In this document: piece by piece, positions 9,491 through 20,100 of the stretch | Layout of the letters: each line of letters starts with the position of its first letter | Numbering within the stretch: position 1 is the first letter of the stretch | Assembly (NCBI GenBank): GCA_033064195.1 | Contig: JARBJD010000241.1 | Location: 51,855 to 115,854 of the forward strand | Length of the DNA stretch: 64,000 nucleotides | Direction of reading: 5' to 3' | Source: Blattamonas nauphoetae | Taxonomy: Eukaryota > Preaxostyla > Oxymonadida | The notes under the pieces: model-generated | Database searches by the model: none | What the model was told of the DNA's origin: nothing | Seen by the model: the letters and a program-made list of their open reading frames with translations, nothing else | Position numbers and translations under genes: made by a program

Positions 9491-12259
9491 TTACGGTTTC
9501 TCTTGAATTTTGGATAAAAATTGTTGGGCTAAACGTGTGAAAACGGCGACGAAAAACAAACCCTTCATCTGAAAAGGCGAAGCGTTCCTCGATGACACAT
9601 TCCGGATCGGTGATGAGTGGAGATGATGGGTACGAAGAGGGGAATTCAAGCTCTTCCGCATATCGTCCACATTCTGTCGAGCGGTAGACATGACCTGTGA
9701 CAAGCGAGCCTACGAATGAGAATTGAATGAAATCAATTAATCATACAATTCTTTCCTCAGCCTGATCATTTGTCGTGTCTGTGGCCTTCTCGTGCAGTGA
9801 TGTCATCCTTCTTGGTGATTGGTGGGATGGATCTTTTCGCTTTGTGGATTTAGGTGAAAGAACCGATGATTGGGTCGAAGAAGGCGGAGAGACGATTTCG
9901 ACAGTGCGTGATTGACGAGGAAACGACGGCTGACAAGAAAAAAGAAACAAGAGTAGAAAAACATACCCGTTTCGGAGAGCTCGTCACATCATCAATTCTT
10001 GATTCTTCCCTCTGCAATCTTTCGTTTCTCTGATGTAAAGCAGAGATTCTGTCCGAAATTGATTCTTTATTCCCTCTCGGAGACGGGCTTGTTCGATTTT
10101 GCTCCAGTGGTTTTGATCGACTGGTGAGAGAAGGGGTTGTTCTGTTTGCATTCACTTGCGGTGTTTGTTGGCGTGAAGGAATCGTAAAATGAGTTGTTGT
10201 ACTCGTTCGTACGTTCTGCTGGCTCGAGAATGTCGTCGAATCGAGAGTGGACGACCTCAGACTTTGTGGTTTGTCAGGCTCAGCCCTCCTCAACACTGGT
10301 GACGATGAAAACAGCGGCAAATCCGCAGAAGGGCTGGAATGGAGTCGTTGTGTGGCAGATTGCTCATAAACTGATGTTGGTGGAGCGGCGCGAGACGAAA
10401 AGGGCTGATCATTGTGGGCAAATTGATCTCTTGATCTCTTCTCATCATTTGGTTTCTGTTCATTTGTACTGCTTTGCCGTTTCTCTTTCGATTCCCGCAT
10501 GACCTTAACGAGATGTTGGGTGAGCAAACTGATGTCGCCAATCGACTCACACAAATCGTCGAATTCGTCCCTTCTTACATACTGTTGCTCGTTAAAAGTC
10601 ATTTCAAAACGGCTTGTTGTCATTGCAGGATCAATGGGCCTTCCGGGGGATGTCCTGCTTGGAGTGGAGACGAGCTCATTCATTCTGATCTCTCTTCGAC
10701 TAATTTCGCGGATACGCCGTTCGGTTTCCTCCTGAAGCACGTCCAATTTGTGGGTGAACTCCGCACGCGTCTGTTCGTTGGTTATTTTTACGTTTTCGTT
10801 CACCATAACTCGAAGATCGGAGAGCGATCGGTTGATGTCATCAGTGTTCGCAGAGATCTGCTCCTGAGCCCGTTTCAACGCCACTTGGATGCCCTTTTGC
10901 GTCTGAGCTTCCATTTGGACTTGAAATTGCTCCGAAAGCGATGCTTCGACGTGTTGCGTGGATTCGCTGAGGTTGTTGAGAATATCCTGTTTTGCCTCAT
11001 CAAGAGCGATGCTCCACTCGAAAGAAGTCTCTTCAATCTTCTTTTCCTGTGCAACCATATCCACACGGACGGCTGTGAGTTGCGAATTCGTGGATGTGAA
11101 CGATGTCTGAAGAAGTCGAGGAAAACGAAGCAAACATCATATGTCTTCAAAGTTTGTTTCAGTGCTCCGATAGTCTTCTGGATTTCCTCATGCTCTTTCT
11201 CCATTTCAGCTACTTTCGAGAAGAAGACGACCATGTCTTTTGAATCTGATTTCAGGTCGACCTTCGCGTCAATGTCTGCCAATCTCGCCAAAAACTTCTT
11301 TGCATCCTTTTGACTACGCAGAGTTTCAATTTCGCTTTCCATACTCTGATAGAAACAGTGTTTGAGCTAAAGTGACACACGGCAAGCTGTTCGGAAAGAG
11401 ACTGAATATCAGATTTTGTCTGGGCATGGGCTTGACCGGATGTATGCACAGATTTTTCAAGTGTTTGCATTTTGTCTGATGCTGAGAAACGAGACATGGG
11501 GGAGAGGGTTTGATCAAATAAAAGTGGATTACCTTCCTGAATAGAATCACTATGGCCTTTAATCGACTGAAATAATGCTTAAATGACGAATGAGACAGAC
11601 CTCCTGTGTTTTTGAAATTAGTGAGTTCGTTTGTGCGATGTGGTCGTCGATTGTTGTTGCGAGTGTCTGGATTTCTGAATTGAGCTTGTTCGTAAACGTT
11701 GTCAACCCATCCAGTGTTAAATAGTGCGACAGCTTATTTTGAAGTCCTCCAAATTGTTCGTTCAGAGCTGTGAAAGCTTGTTCAAGCTCGACAATCGCAT
11801 GATTCGACGAAAGTTCACAGAAAAGCGCGCTTGAACGCAACTGCTCATCAAAATCGGTGACTGTGAGCTTCTGCTTGAGAGCATGCACAACTTGATTCTT
11901 GCTCGCTTTCAGCTGGAGCTCCTCTTCCATTTGATGATTCGACGCTTGAATTCTCTCCGTAAAGTCTGATTGCGTCCTCTAAATCAGGAAAATGGAGAAA
12001 ATAAGGATGGTTAGTGAAGTTAAGAGGAAGCAGGGAAACATTCAACTGCGTGCGGAGTTCTGTGATTTCGGCGTCTTTCGATTCGAGATCGCGGCATAAC
12101 GTTAAGAACGTTGTCCGAATCACATCAGGGATGTTGTCCCATTCATTGTGCCCAGCCTGAAGGGCAGAGACAAGCTTGGAGAGCATTGAGTTTGAGTCAG
12201 ATCTGTGGGAGTAATGGGACGATCTTTGGAGATGACGGAAACTGAACATACCACCTTAT
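9491..12259 (-). CDS. Coiled-coil protein, at least eight very short introns
   Basis: Splicing GT-AG introns at 12203-12254, 11979-12039, 11567-11600, 11482-11532, 11346-11380, 11107-11135, 9930-9966 and 9710-9746 joins one continuous frame of about 800 residues; an optional 33-nt in-frame intron lies at 9529-9561. Exon joins read sensibly, for example Q-E/S-I-K-G-H and K-T-Y-D/T-S-F-T. The protein is mostly long coiled coil (LESKDAEITELRTQLN, LQEETERRIREISRREIR) with a Ser/Pro-rich C-terminal third. It looks cytoskeletal, perhaps axostyle or flagellar, but that is inference. The first exon lacks a clear ATG, so the 5' end is unresolved. Confidence 0.8.
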
Positions 12260-12301
12260 GAATACTGCGAAAATGGATTTATCGGGAATTGTGTGACAAA
12301 T

Positions 12302-12574
12302 TCAGAAAAAACAAAGAAGAAGAAAGATCAGAAACAGTGAAAAAACAACAATCGATGAGAGAGGTGGCTGTCTTTCTGTGAAATCGAGCTGGCCTCTGAG
12401 AGAGTTGATCCAAACATTGTTTTCTTTCTTCAACCTTCCGTCAGTTTGTTTTTCGATGTTGTAAATCTGATCAATGTCAACCACTTTCGTCCCATTCTCG
12501 AGTCGCTGGCATGTCCCTGTTTCTGACTCGCTATGCGTTAATTCTGGAAGGGGGGAGAGTAAAGATAATGTCAA
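12302..12574 (-). CDS. Possible terminal exon or small tail-anchored protein
   Basis: A 90-codon frame ends in a hydrophobic run, PLSSIVVFSLFLIFLLLCFF, directly before the stop, the form of a tail anchor. It overlaps the end of the 12531-14378 gene, and a polypyrimidine stretch followed by CAG lies at the overlap, so it may be that gene's last exon after a splice that I could not phase. Alternatively it is a separate small gene or chance. No family recognised. Confidence 0.3.
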   Translation of the reverse strand: MTLSLLSPLPELTHSESETGTCQRLENGTKVVDIDQIYNIEKQTDGRLKKENNVWINSLRGQLDFTERQPPLSSIVVFSLFLIFLLLCFF

Positions 12575-14378
12575 AGCAGTTCATCCCATTCATCATCGCA
12601 AACGTGGCAAGTGACGTTTTCAGAATCATGCACAGCATGTCTTCCCATCCTTCCTCGCGAAGGACAACTCGCCATTTCTCTTCGCTGTCGGCCTCGTTAG
12701 GGGCAGCTCGCAGTAAAAGGAGGGTCAGCAAGTGACATCTTTCCTTCGCACGCAAAGGCAGTGATGCATTGGACTCTGGTGTCTCCGGATATAAAGTGGA
12801 ACGGCCAGTGAACGTATCCATGAAAGTGTGGATGCGAGGATAATTGTCTGTTTGAAGGTTAGAGAAGGAGAGAAGAACGACTGCAACAGCTGTTGAATCG
12901 AAAAAATCGAGAGTTTTCATCGTCCGCAGCAGATGCAGAAGGAGTTGTCGTCGCGTCTGATCTGGCACGGTTGTGTTCCGAAGATGATACGCGAGGCCTC
13001 CCACTCCAATGCACTTCACTTCGAAGTCCACAAAGAATTCCAGAAGGGGGATGGGACGAGAGATGGCACGATTCGCACCACCTGAGGAGTGCTCTGTGGA
13101 AGAAGGGGGGAAGATGGTGTGGTGTGCGATGTCGTATCCATCCAGTCCGTGTGTCACCTCGTCCACTCTGAAGAAGAACTCCTTCATTCGAACATAAGAA
13201 TCTGGGAGTTCGACGGAGTGAGCACGACCAGATTGTTGAGTGGTTCGATCCGGTGGATAACGAATCAAGTGGAGGAATGACGAGACGAGGTGGACGAGAG
13301 GGAAGCAATCGACTGTTCGGAGCAGCGGGGTCAGTTCCGAGCAGACACGCACCAGAGCAAGCAGCAATTCGTCTTTCTTGGGTTCCGCTTGTCTGCCTTC
13401 CCTCAAGAGTGTGTTCCCTCTCTCCTTCAATCGCTGGAAGATGAATGGATATTGCACGTGCAGTCTCTCCAATCCCGACGGCGAGCCAGCAAGCGAAGAC
13501 ACGGCCATTCGCATAACTCGCCACACATCCACTAGCTTGCGCTGTCCCTGTTCTCCTGTGGTTGACGATGTTGGTTTCCCTTTCCTGGCGACAACTGGCG
13601 ATAGTGGTGTTCCATCTGTGGTTGTCTTTTCGGTTTCTTGTGTGTCTGTGTGGAGAGGATGACGCTGCTCGATCTCCAACAGCTTCTCCACAATCTGCTG
13701 GGCTTCGTCATCCTCAAACCTGAACTCATCTGAGAGATCTGCATTCTGGCCGAGCACAGAGAGGACGAAAGACAGTGACAGCTCGTCCAGTTCTTGGAAA
13801 AGGAGTCGTGCAATCCTGGGTACGTCATAACGCCGTACCATCATTGGAGAGATCTTTTGTGGGTTTATCCAAATTCTGGACAAAATACTAAGGGCGATTT
13901 TGGAGGGCGGGTTTGTGGTGACGGCATATTCAACGAGTGCCTTCCAGAGGTAGGAAGGAGTGATGCGGCGGCTTAAAAGGGTCAATAATGCGGTAATGAC
14001 GTGATCATCCGAGCTTGTGTCAGGAGGGAAGATGGCAAGAAGGTTCTTCAGATAGGGCTCTTTGAAAATGATGGTAATATCATAAGATGCCCAGAATCGG
14101 ATGAAAATATTCAAAATGGGGAGATAATGGGAGGGTGGAGCAGCAGTGAGTGTCGTTATGAGGAGTGTGAGTGGAAGACAGTTGGCCATGTGATAAAGTG
14201 TCTTCTCTGATGTCAAGAGGGACGAAGCGATCCGAAAGAGGAGCTTAACTGTTTTTACACAAGGCGATGAGACATCTGCATCTGCAAAAAGAGCGGAAAG
14301 GCGATCCAGCAGTGTCGAAGCAGCTGAGAATGATTCTCGAGGAGATGGATCGTCGCTCGTTTGATGATATCTTTTCTC
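12531..14378 (-). CDS. Large helical-repeat (HEAT/ARM-like) protein
   Basis: The frame is open from 14378 to the stop at 12531-12533, about 615 codons. It is dense in Leu-rich helices (SAASTLLDRLSALFADAD, KTVKLLFRIASSLL, IALSILSRIWINPQ, LVHLVSSFLHLIRYPP) separated by a Ser/Thr-rich linker, as in HEAT/ARM solenoids. No ATG opens the frame upstream, so a 5' exon is likely; the frame at 14255-14788, overlapping in another phase, is the obvious candidate. No catalytic motif is visible. The last residues may be replaced by splicing into the frame at 12302-12574. A scaffold function is inferred only. Confidence 0.65.
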   Translation of the reverse strand, partial: EKRYHQTSDDPSPRESFSAASTLLDRLSALFADADVSSPCVKTVKLLFRIASSLLTSEKTLYHMANCLPLTLLITTLTAAPPSHYLPILNIFIRFWASYDITIIFKEPYLKNLLAIFPPDTSSDDHVITALLTLLSRRITPSYLWKALVEYAVTTNPPSKIALSILSRIWINPQKISPMMVRRYDVPRIARLLFQELDELSLSFVLSVLGQNADLSDEFRFEDDEAQQIVEKLLEIEQRHPLHTDTQETEKTTTDGTPLSPVVARKGKPTSSTTGEQGQRKLVDVWRVMRMAVSSLAGSPSGLERLHVQYPFIFQRLKERGNTLLREGRQAEPKKDELLLALVRVCSELTPLLRTVDCFPLVHLVSSFLHLIRYPPDRTTQQSGRAHSVELPDSYVRMKEFFFRVDEVTHGLDGYDIAHHTIFPPSSTEHSSGGANRAISRPIPLLEFFVDFEVKCIGVGGLAYHLRNTTVPDQTRRQLLLHLLRTMKTLDFFDSTAVAVVLLSFSNLQTDNYPRIHTFMDTFTGRSTLYPETPESNASLPLRAKERCHLLTLLLLRAAPNEADSEEKWRVVLREEGWEDMLCMILKTSLATFAMMNGMNCFDIIFTLPPSRINA

Positions 14379-14788
14379 TCATCATCATAAGAATTGATCA
14401 ACGCGACGGGGCCATCCAACGAACTGATTTTATCCAGTGTTTCTCTGATGTTGTATTCGATATGGACTCTGGAAGTCTTGTGCTGGAATGAAAACTTCTG
14501 CGCAAGTGTGACTAGCAAGGACCACATTTTGTCTGTTTCACACCAATAAATCACGACAAATAAGTCTTTGGTTTTGTCACAGTCTCCTGAAAATCTCAAA
14601 AAGTTGATGGACAGACTTTGGAGTAACTCGACGACTTCATCAGCTAAATCTGCTCGTTCATCGTTCTGAGAATGGGCAAAATCGAACACCAATTCAGAGA
14701 AAGAGTTATGAGTGTTTCGAATGCGACAGTGGGACTTTTGAGTCAACGGAGATGTCATATTTCTGTCTCTCAAAATCTGAGAGAACAC
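14255..14788 (-). CDS. HEAT/ARM-like fragment, probable 5' exon of the downstream gene
   Basis: A 177-codon frame (first ATG at 14758) with helical text such as ELVFDFAHSQNDERADLADE and KDIIKRATIHLLENHSQLL. It ends at a TGA inside the 5' part of the 12531-14378 frame, in a different phase, and has the same compositional style. A short intron or a frameshift near 14300-14380 would join them; I could not choose a unique splice pair. Alone it would be an orphan 17-20 kDa protein. Confidence 0.5.
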   Translation of the reverse strand: MFSQILRDRNMTSPLTQKSHCRIRNTHNSFSELVFDFAHSQNDERADLADEVVELLQSLSINFLRFSGDCDKTKDLFVVIYWCETDKMWSLLVTLAQKFSFQHKTSRVHIEYNIRETLDKISSLDGPVALINSYDDERKDIIKRATIHLLENHSQLLRHCWIAFPLFLQMQMSHRLV

Positions 14789-14867
14789 TCTAAGGGCAGG
14801 ATCGATCTTTTCTCGTTCTCTTGAAGAACTCTGCCATTTTCAAACTTCATCTCCTTGTTTTCTTCTT

Positions 14868-15711
14868 ATGATCAATTCAGAGCTATATCAGGCCATATTA
14901 TCGTTCTTGGAGCAGGAAATGTCCAAGGAAGGAAGTCACGATGTTTTCCATTGTATTCGTGTTTATAACACTGCATCTCTCCTCTCTCGACTTGTATTCC
15001 TTCATATTCTTCTTCATCTCCTTCCTATTACATCCTCTTCAACCAGACAACTGAAAGTTTCAATCCAACCATCGTTGGACTTGGCGCTCTCCTCCACGAT
15101 GTTGGAGATTCCAAATTCCACAGCGACTCTCCAAACTACGGCCGTGAGACGATTTCAGCCTTCTTACAGTCTCAGAATTTAACCCAAAATGAGATTGATG
15201 GAGTTCTCTTCATCCACCAACACATCTCGTTCCACACAGAGATCTCATCAACAGCATCGGATCTGTCCACCTCGCCGTTCTATTTGGATCTGTGCATTGC
15301 TCAGGATGCGGATCGACTCGACTCGATTGGCTCCATCGGTCTCCTCCCTTCCTTCTCACTCTTTCAGGAATCGCCCGCGCTTTTGCGTTTGGCGGTCTCA
15401 AAGAACGCGCCTTGTTTGACGGACAGACGACAGCCTTCTCGTCTCCAGGTCGATCTCTCCCAAACTCCGAACTCTCCTCATTCCTCGACTCTCTCCGCAA
15501 TCCAGCTGTCGTCGAGGCCCTCCTCGGTGAACCACGCAAGTCATCTTCCGACGGAACCACAATCCAACATTTCTTCGACAAACTGCTCCATCTCACGTCG
15601 CTCATGAAGACAGCCGCTGGGAAGGAGATTGCGGGGAGGAGGCACGCGAAAATGGTCGACTTTCTCAAAAGCTTTCTGGACGAGTGGAATGGGATCGACG
15701 ATCCGATTTGA
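14868..15711 (+). CDS. HD-domain metal-dependent phosphohydrolase
   Basis: Three exons, 14868-14993, 15047-15338 and 15368-15711, give 253 residues; the introns are 53 nt (GTATTC...CCAG) and 29 nt (GTCTCC...TCAG). Exon 1 carries SHDVFHCIRV (His24-Asp25, His28). Exon 2 carries ALLHDVGDSKF (His59-Asp60) and then FIHQHISFH and QDADRLDSIGSIG running across intron 2 into IARAFAFGG. The C-terminal part has HFFDKLLHLTSLM and RHAKMVDFLKSFLDEW. This order matches the YedJ-type HD superfamily, which binds divalent metal and hydrolyses phosphoesters; the natural substrate is unknown. ATG 14868 is the first in frame, and exon phases agree throughout. Confidence 0.9.
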
Positions 15712-16042
15712 CGGTCCTGTTTCAACGCTCTTCACTCAACCGTCTCAAAACACCAGACTGGCGGTATCTCCACCACTATTACTCGGGTTATCGTACGCTC
15801 AGACCTTCAATCACCGTTATCCAGTTTTTCAACACTATTCTGGATACTTTAACTCTGGACCGTTAAGAAAACTGATCTGGGCATTTCACCATTATCGTAA
15901 TTCCTTTCCATTTCAACAAGCAGCCTATGCACTGAAATTAGCGAGCGTTGAAATATAAAATTGAAATAAACTGATTCTCGAAGCAAAGAGACGAAATCAA
16001 CTGTGAAAACCCAACTGAAAGAAATCTATCCGTCTGAACTCA
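15712..16042. other. Convergent intergenic stretch
   Basis: Lies between the stop codons of the HD-domain gene (plus) and the cyclin-like gene (minus). No coding frame, repeat or RNA gene stands out. Confidence 0.5.
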
Positions 16043-16768
16043 TCACGCACAACACATCGATAGCGTCGCGTTAAAGTCTTCCTGCGAACATAGTGGCCTC
16101 CATTCGGCGAGGTTTAGCACGGCATACTCGCAAACGTTGAGAAGGAGGAGTGGCACTCCGAAAGATTCGGCCCAGCAGCTGTTGCGGATGGGATGGTCCG
16201 TGCTGAGTTTGTGTGCGATGAGGACACACGCCAGAAGGAGGGAATGGAGGTTATTTTGGAGAAGGGCGAAGAATGGATGGTTGAAGTGGGCAGAGACTAG
16301 CTTCCCAAAAAGCGAGATTCCCTGCACAGCTTCAGAGACGCGGAGGCGGTATCCGTTTTGGAGGACTCGAAAGGTTTCATTTGTGAAATGTCGGAATGTT
16401 TGAGCGTCCATCAACGGTGCTGGTGATACAGAGGTAAAGAAGGGGAGTCGGGAGAAATGCGCACATAGAGGGCAAGGAAGAGAGGCGGGGGGTCCATCTG
16501 GTGAAGATGATGTGCCTTCAATCGAATAAACGAGATTTGTGATTATCTCCGAACACTGTTGTCCAAATTCAGTGCTGATGATCGTCACATCCCAAAATGG
16601 ACCATCCAACTGTTGAGTAACGATGTGTGTCGCTGGTTGATCAGAAACGGAGGGGGTAATTTGGGGTTTATTTGCTTCTACTGTTTGATGAAACTCAGTG
16701 GGCTTGTGAGCCACTGAGAAATCAAGAGAATCGTGTCCTAATGGCATAGAATTGATGAAGGTGTGCAT
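16043..16768 (-). CDS. Cyclin-box protein (PHO80/U-type-like)
   Basis: The 241 residues have an unstructured N-terminal half and then a cyclin-box-like block: RLRVSEAVQGISLFGKLV, then LLACVLIAHKLSTDHPIRN, CWAESFGVPLLLLNVCEYAV and LNLAEWRPLCSQEDFNATL near the end. The pattern of an IAHK followed by a D/N helix start, a conserved Asn before a helix, and a closing L-x-W-x-L-x-x-x-x-x-F segment is typical of Pho80-type cyclins that pair with a CDK. A CDK-regulatory role follows from the family. The upstream bases CCAACAG just before the ATG could be a splice acceptor, so an earlier coding exon is possible. Confidence 0.65.
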   Translation of the reverse strand: MHTFINSMPLGHDSLDFSVAHKPTEFHQTVEANKPQITPSVSDQPATHIVTQQLDGPFWDVTIISTEFGQQCSEIITNLVYSIEGTSSSPDGPPASLPCPLCAHFSRLPFFTSVSPAPLMDAQTFRHFTNETFRVLQNGYRLRVSEAVQGISLFGKLVSAHFNHPFFALLQNNLHSLLLACVLIAHKLSTDHPIRNSCWAESFGVPLLLLNVCEYAVLNLAEWRPLCSQEDFNATLSMCCA

Positions 16769-17146
16769 GACTGTTGGGGAGAATCAATGAACAGAACACT
16801 AAAATAGCGTATGCGTTGGATAAAAATGGAACCCATACTTCACACCAAATCGGATAACTCCGTAAATTGTCATAAGTGAAATATCGACGCCATTTCCAGA
16901 CTAAAACCACAGTGGACAGCTCATTACCACAAAATGGGTGCTGTTTTTGGAGACTAGTTTGATCGGCCCCATTCATGAACGAGACTCTGAACAGTCACCT
17001 CACAGCAGATATCTCAACAGATTTTCCTCTGGAACAAACGAATTCCAGATTGAGGAGAGAATCTGGGGTAGCAGTCATGAAAGCATCCTGAAACCGGTTT
17101 GATTCGCGGTTCCTCAAAAACAGTGGGGTGAGATCAACCACTTTCG
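16769..17146. other. Divergent intergenic stretch, likely promoters
   Basis: Separates the minus-strand cyclin-like gene and the plus-strand surface-protein gene. I see no repeats or RNA genes; it presumably holds both promoters. Confidence 0.4.
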
Positions 17147-20100
17147 ATGATCCTAATCTTGATAAGCATTTCGTCCATGTCAACATGTCGAGATGGAACC
17201 AACCTATCTCTTTCCGACTATCAATCCACATTCCTCCCACTTTCGGAAGCACTACGCCTCCAACAATTGTTACCCAATGTCGATCTCAGAAATGAACCTG
17301 TGGTGTTTGAACTGGATGAAGGATCATTCCACACCGATGGATATCACATTGTATCCCAGAAAGTGGAGATTGTTGGACGAAACACGATGATTGTTCACTC
17401 GCACCAATCTCAACAATTGTCAACAAACAATGAACAAACGAACCCATCCATTTTCAACCAGAAGTCGCACTCATCGATTTTCATTGTGACGAACAGCTCG
17501 GTCACTCTGAAGAGTCTGATTCTGTCGGTCTGGAAGGAAGGACGAGTGTGTTTTGTAGATTCGTCAGATGTTCGACTGATGAGGTGCAGGATTGGGTCAT
17601 CGATGGAATGCTCTCCTCTCGTTGTATCTCAGTCGAAATCATCGAGATCGACAACGATCACAATTATGAATTGTTCTCACGACTCTTCGGAATCCTCTTT
17701 CCTCCATCCATTTGTTGGCCTCGATCGGAATACTCACCCAAATGATCTTTCATCGACGAATAACAAACAAACCGATCAATCGAGTGAAGGAACGATCTCT
17801 GTGATTGGCTCCAATCTCTCCTTTTCATTATCGCTCATCGGAAAAAGCGGCCCACTCCTCGAAATGGACAAGAACCATCAAACCGAGATCAAACGGACAG
17901 ATGGCCAGCCTAACCAAGAAATCTGCTCAACAACTCTTATATCATCATCTTTTGTGAATGTGAGCTCGCTCACTTTCGGATGTGCCATGACAACAAATCG
18001 ATATCACCTGACTCAGAAAGTGATTGGCTGCTCGATGCTCAGAAGCACAGACCATTTCTGTGGAACAGCGATCCGTGACATGAACATGGGTGGGAATGTG
18101 CTCTGCTCGAACTCCTCTTTCGCCCACTGCTCATCCGCCTCTGACCAAAACATCACGCTGGGAGGCCGCTTCCAATACTCATCCTCAATGACAGCATCGA
18201 CACAGACATTCACATCCTGCACATTCCGCCACATGATGTCCACAACATCATCGACTGACAAAGTTGGTGGAGCCGCGATCGCTCTGGATTTCACACTGAC
18301 ATATCTGACAATCACAAAATGCGCTTTCCACAACTGCACTGTCACTGGGAACAATGGGAATGGAGGAGCCCTTTTCTTTCAGGGCACGGGCACTGCTTTC
18401 AGCCCTCATCCAACCCTCACAGTCTCACAAACCAGTTTTGCCGAATGTTCAGCCACGCACGGTGGGGGAGCAATCACAGTGTATTCCGTCCCCACAATTG
18501 CCATCAGTGCCAGTTTCTTTTGGGGGAATTCAGGTCGCATTGGAGGAGTGTTCCATCATCAGCATATCTCCTCGTTTTCGACATCCAATTCGTCATTCGT
18601 TGACAATCAGGCTGACTATGGCGGAGTGTGTTATTCACCCACTCCAGTTTCGTACTTATTCACAGACGTCGTTTTTCGTGACAATGTCAAGAAACAAGGA
18701 AATACGGGATCGGATTTATACATTTGCCAACTCGACTCTGTGGAAATGCCAGCTGCAAATTTCACGAGGTGTGATTCATCATCAGCCACACCAACGATCT
18801 ACTTTTCGGGCAATTCATCATCCGATTCAACTCTTCTCGGTCGGGTGTCTCTCAGTTTTGGTGTCTTGTCGTGCTCTGTCTCACATTCTGTGACGACTTC
18901 GACAGTGACGATCTCGACTATGCATGCTGTGAATGGAGTGATGAGTGTGCTTCTGTCTGGCGGACTTGTTGCTCGTCTCGTCTTTGTGACATTCGGATCG
19001 ACAGACTCGACAACAGGAACAGGAACGACAACAACAACAGTACTTCAGTCAACGCACACATACTACCTCGAAGCTGCAGCGTTGGCAGGGTTCACCCACG
19101 AATCATCACTTATTGACGCTGATGCATCATTACTCAATCCAAACACCACCAAGATTGATATTACTGGGATGAAACTGGTGTCTGGTTCGTATTCGATGCT
19201 TGTGATGGATACGACTGGCACTCAGGCAAACATCACTCTGACAGTCTCAAACTCGACAGAACTCTCCACGGTTGTGTCTCTCTATCCGATCACGGCAGCA
19301 AAACTACAGTTTGGAACGGAATACACTGTTTTGTCGGTGTTGAGGGGAACGACGAAGGTGTTTGTGAAAGATGGTCTGTCATTCGCAACACCCGACGAGC
19401 CAGCGCGAATTATTGGGATTTGGGTCGAGTTGGACTCAAGTGGGAACTCGACGAACATTGTTGTCCGAGGTCGACAGATTCCTCAAGGAACGTACACGCT
19501 GAAGCTGGATTCGTCGACAGGTCCATCATTCGAAGTGTCGTTCTCTGATGCTCTGAGTGAGGAAAGAAACTCGAGTGTTGCGTCCGTCTCGATTTTTGGA
19601 GATCAGCCAGTTCTTTCATTCAACACAGCATACTCGATCTTCTCGTTCACCTCGACAGTCGCACCTCTCACATCGATCCTAATCGACGCAAATCCAAACT
19701 CGTTCATCGTTTCCGAACCTTCTCGGATCACCTCACTCGTCATCAGTGAATGGTCTGATTCTTCGAAAACAACAGCAACACTGACGATGACAGGACGAGC
19801 ACTGATACCGAACACCGACTACAAGATGCATCTGAAGGGACTCCCCAAAACGACATCATCCACCGCAACCAACACTGAAGCAGATATTCGAACAGTCACA
19901 ATGCGAACCGACTCGTCAGTCCCGAGCGAGTCTGTCTCGAAGGCAATCGAGTTCTATCCTCACGCTTCAGCAGAGTTACTGTTTGGATACGAATACGAAG
20001 TAGATTCTGTCTCACTCGATGGATCCACTCTCCTCCAGAATTCCGGTCTCTCGTTCTTCACACCTGACGAGCCTGCTCGCCTGTCATCCATCGAATCGTG

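Noticed and set aside
12859-13662. Long plus- and minus-strand frames opposite or overlapping the 12531-14378 gene
   Set aside because: They are Ser/Arg/Pro-rich mirror frames of a codon-biased gene, with no domain or start-site support.
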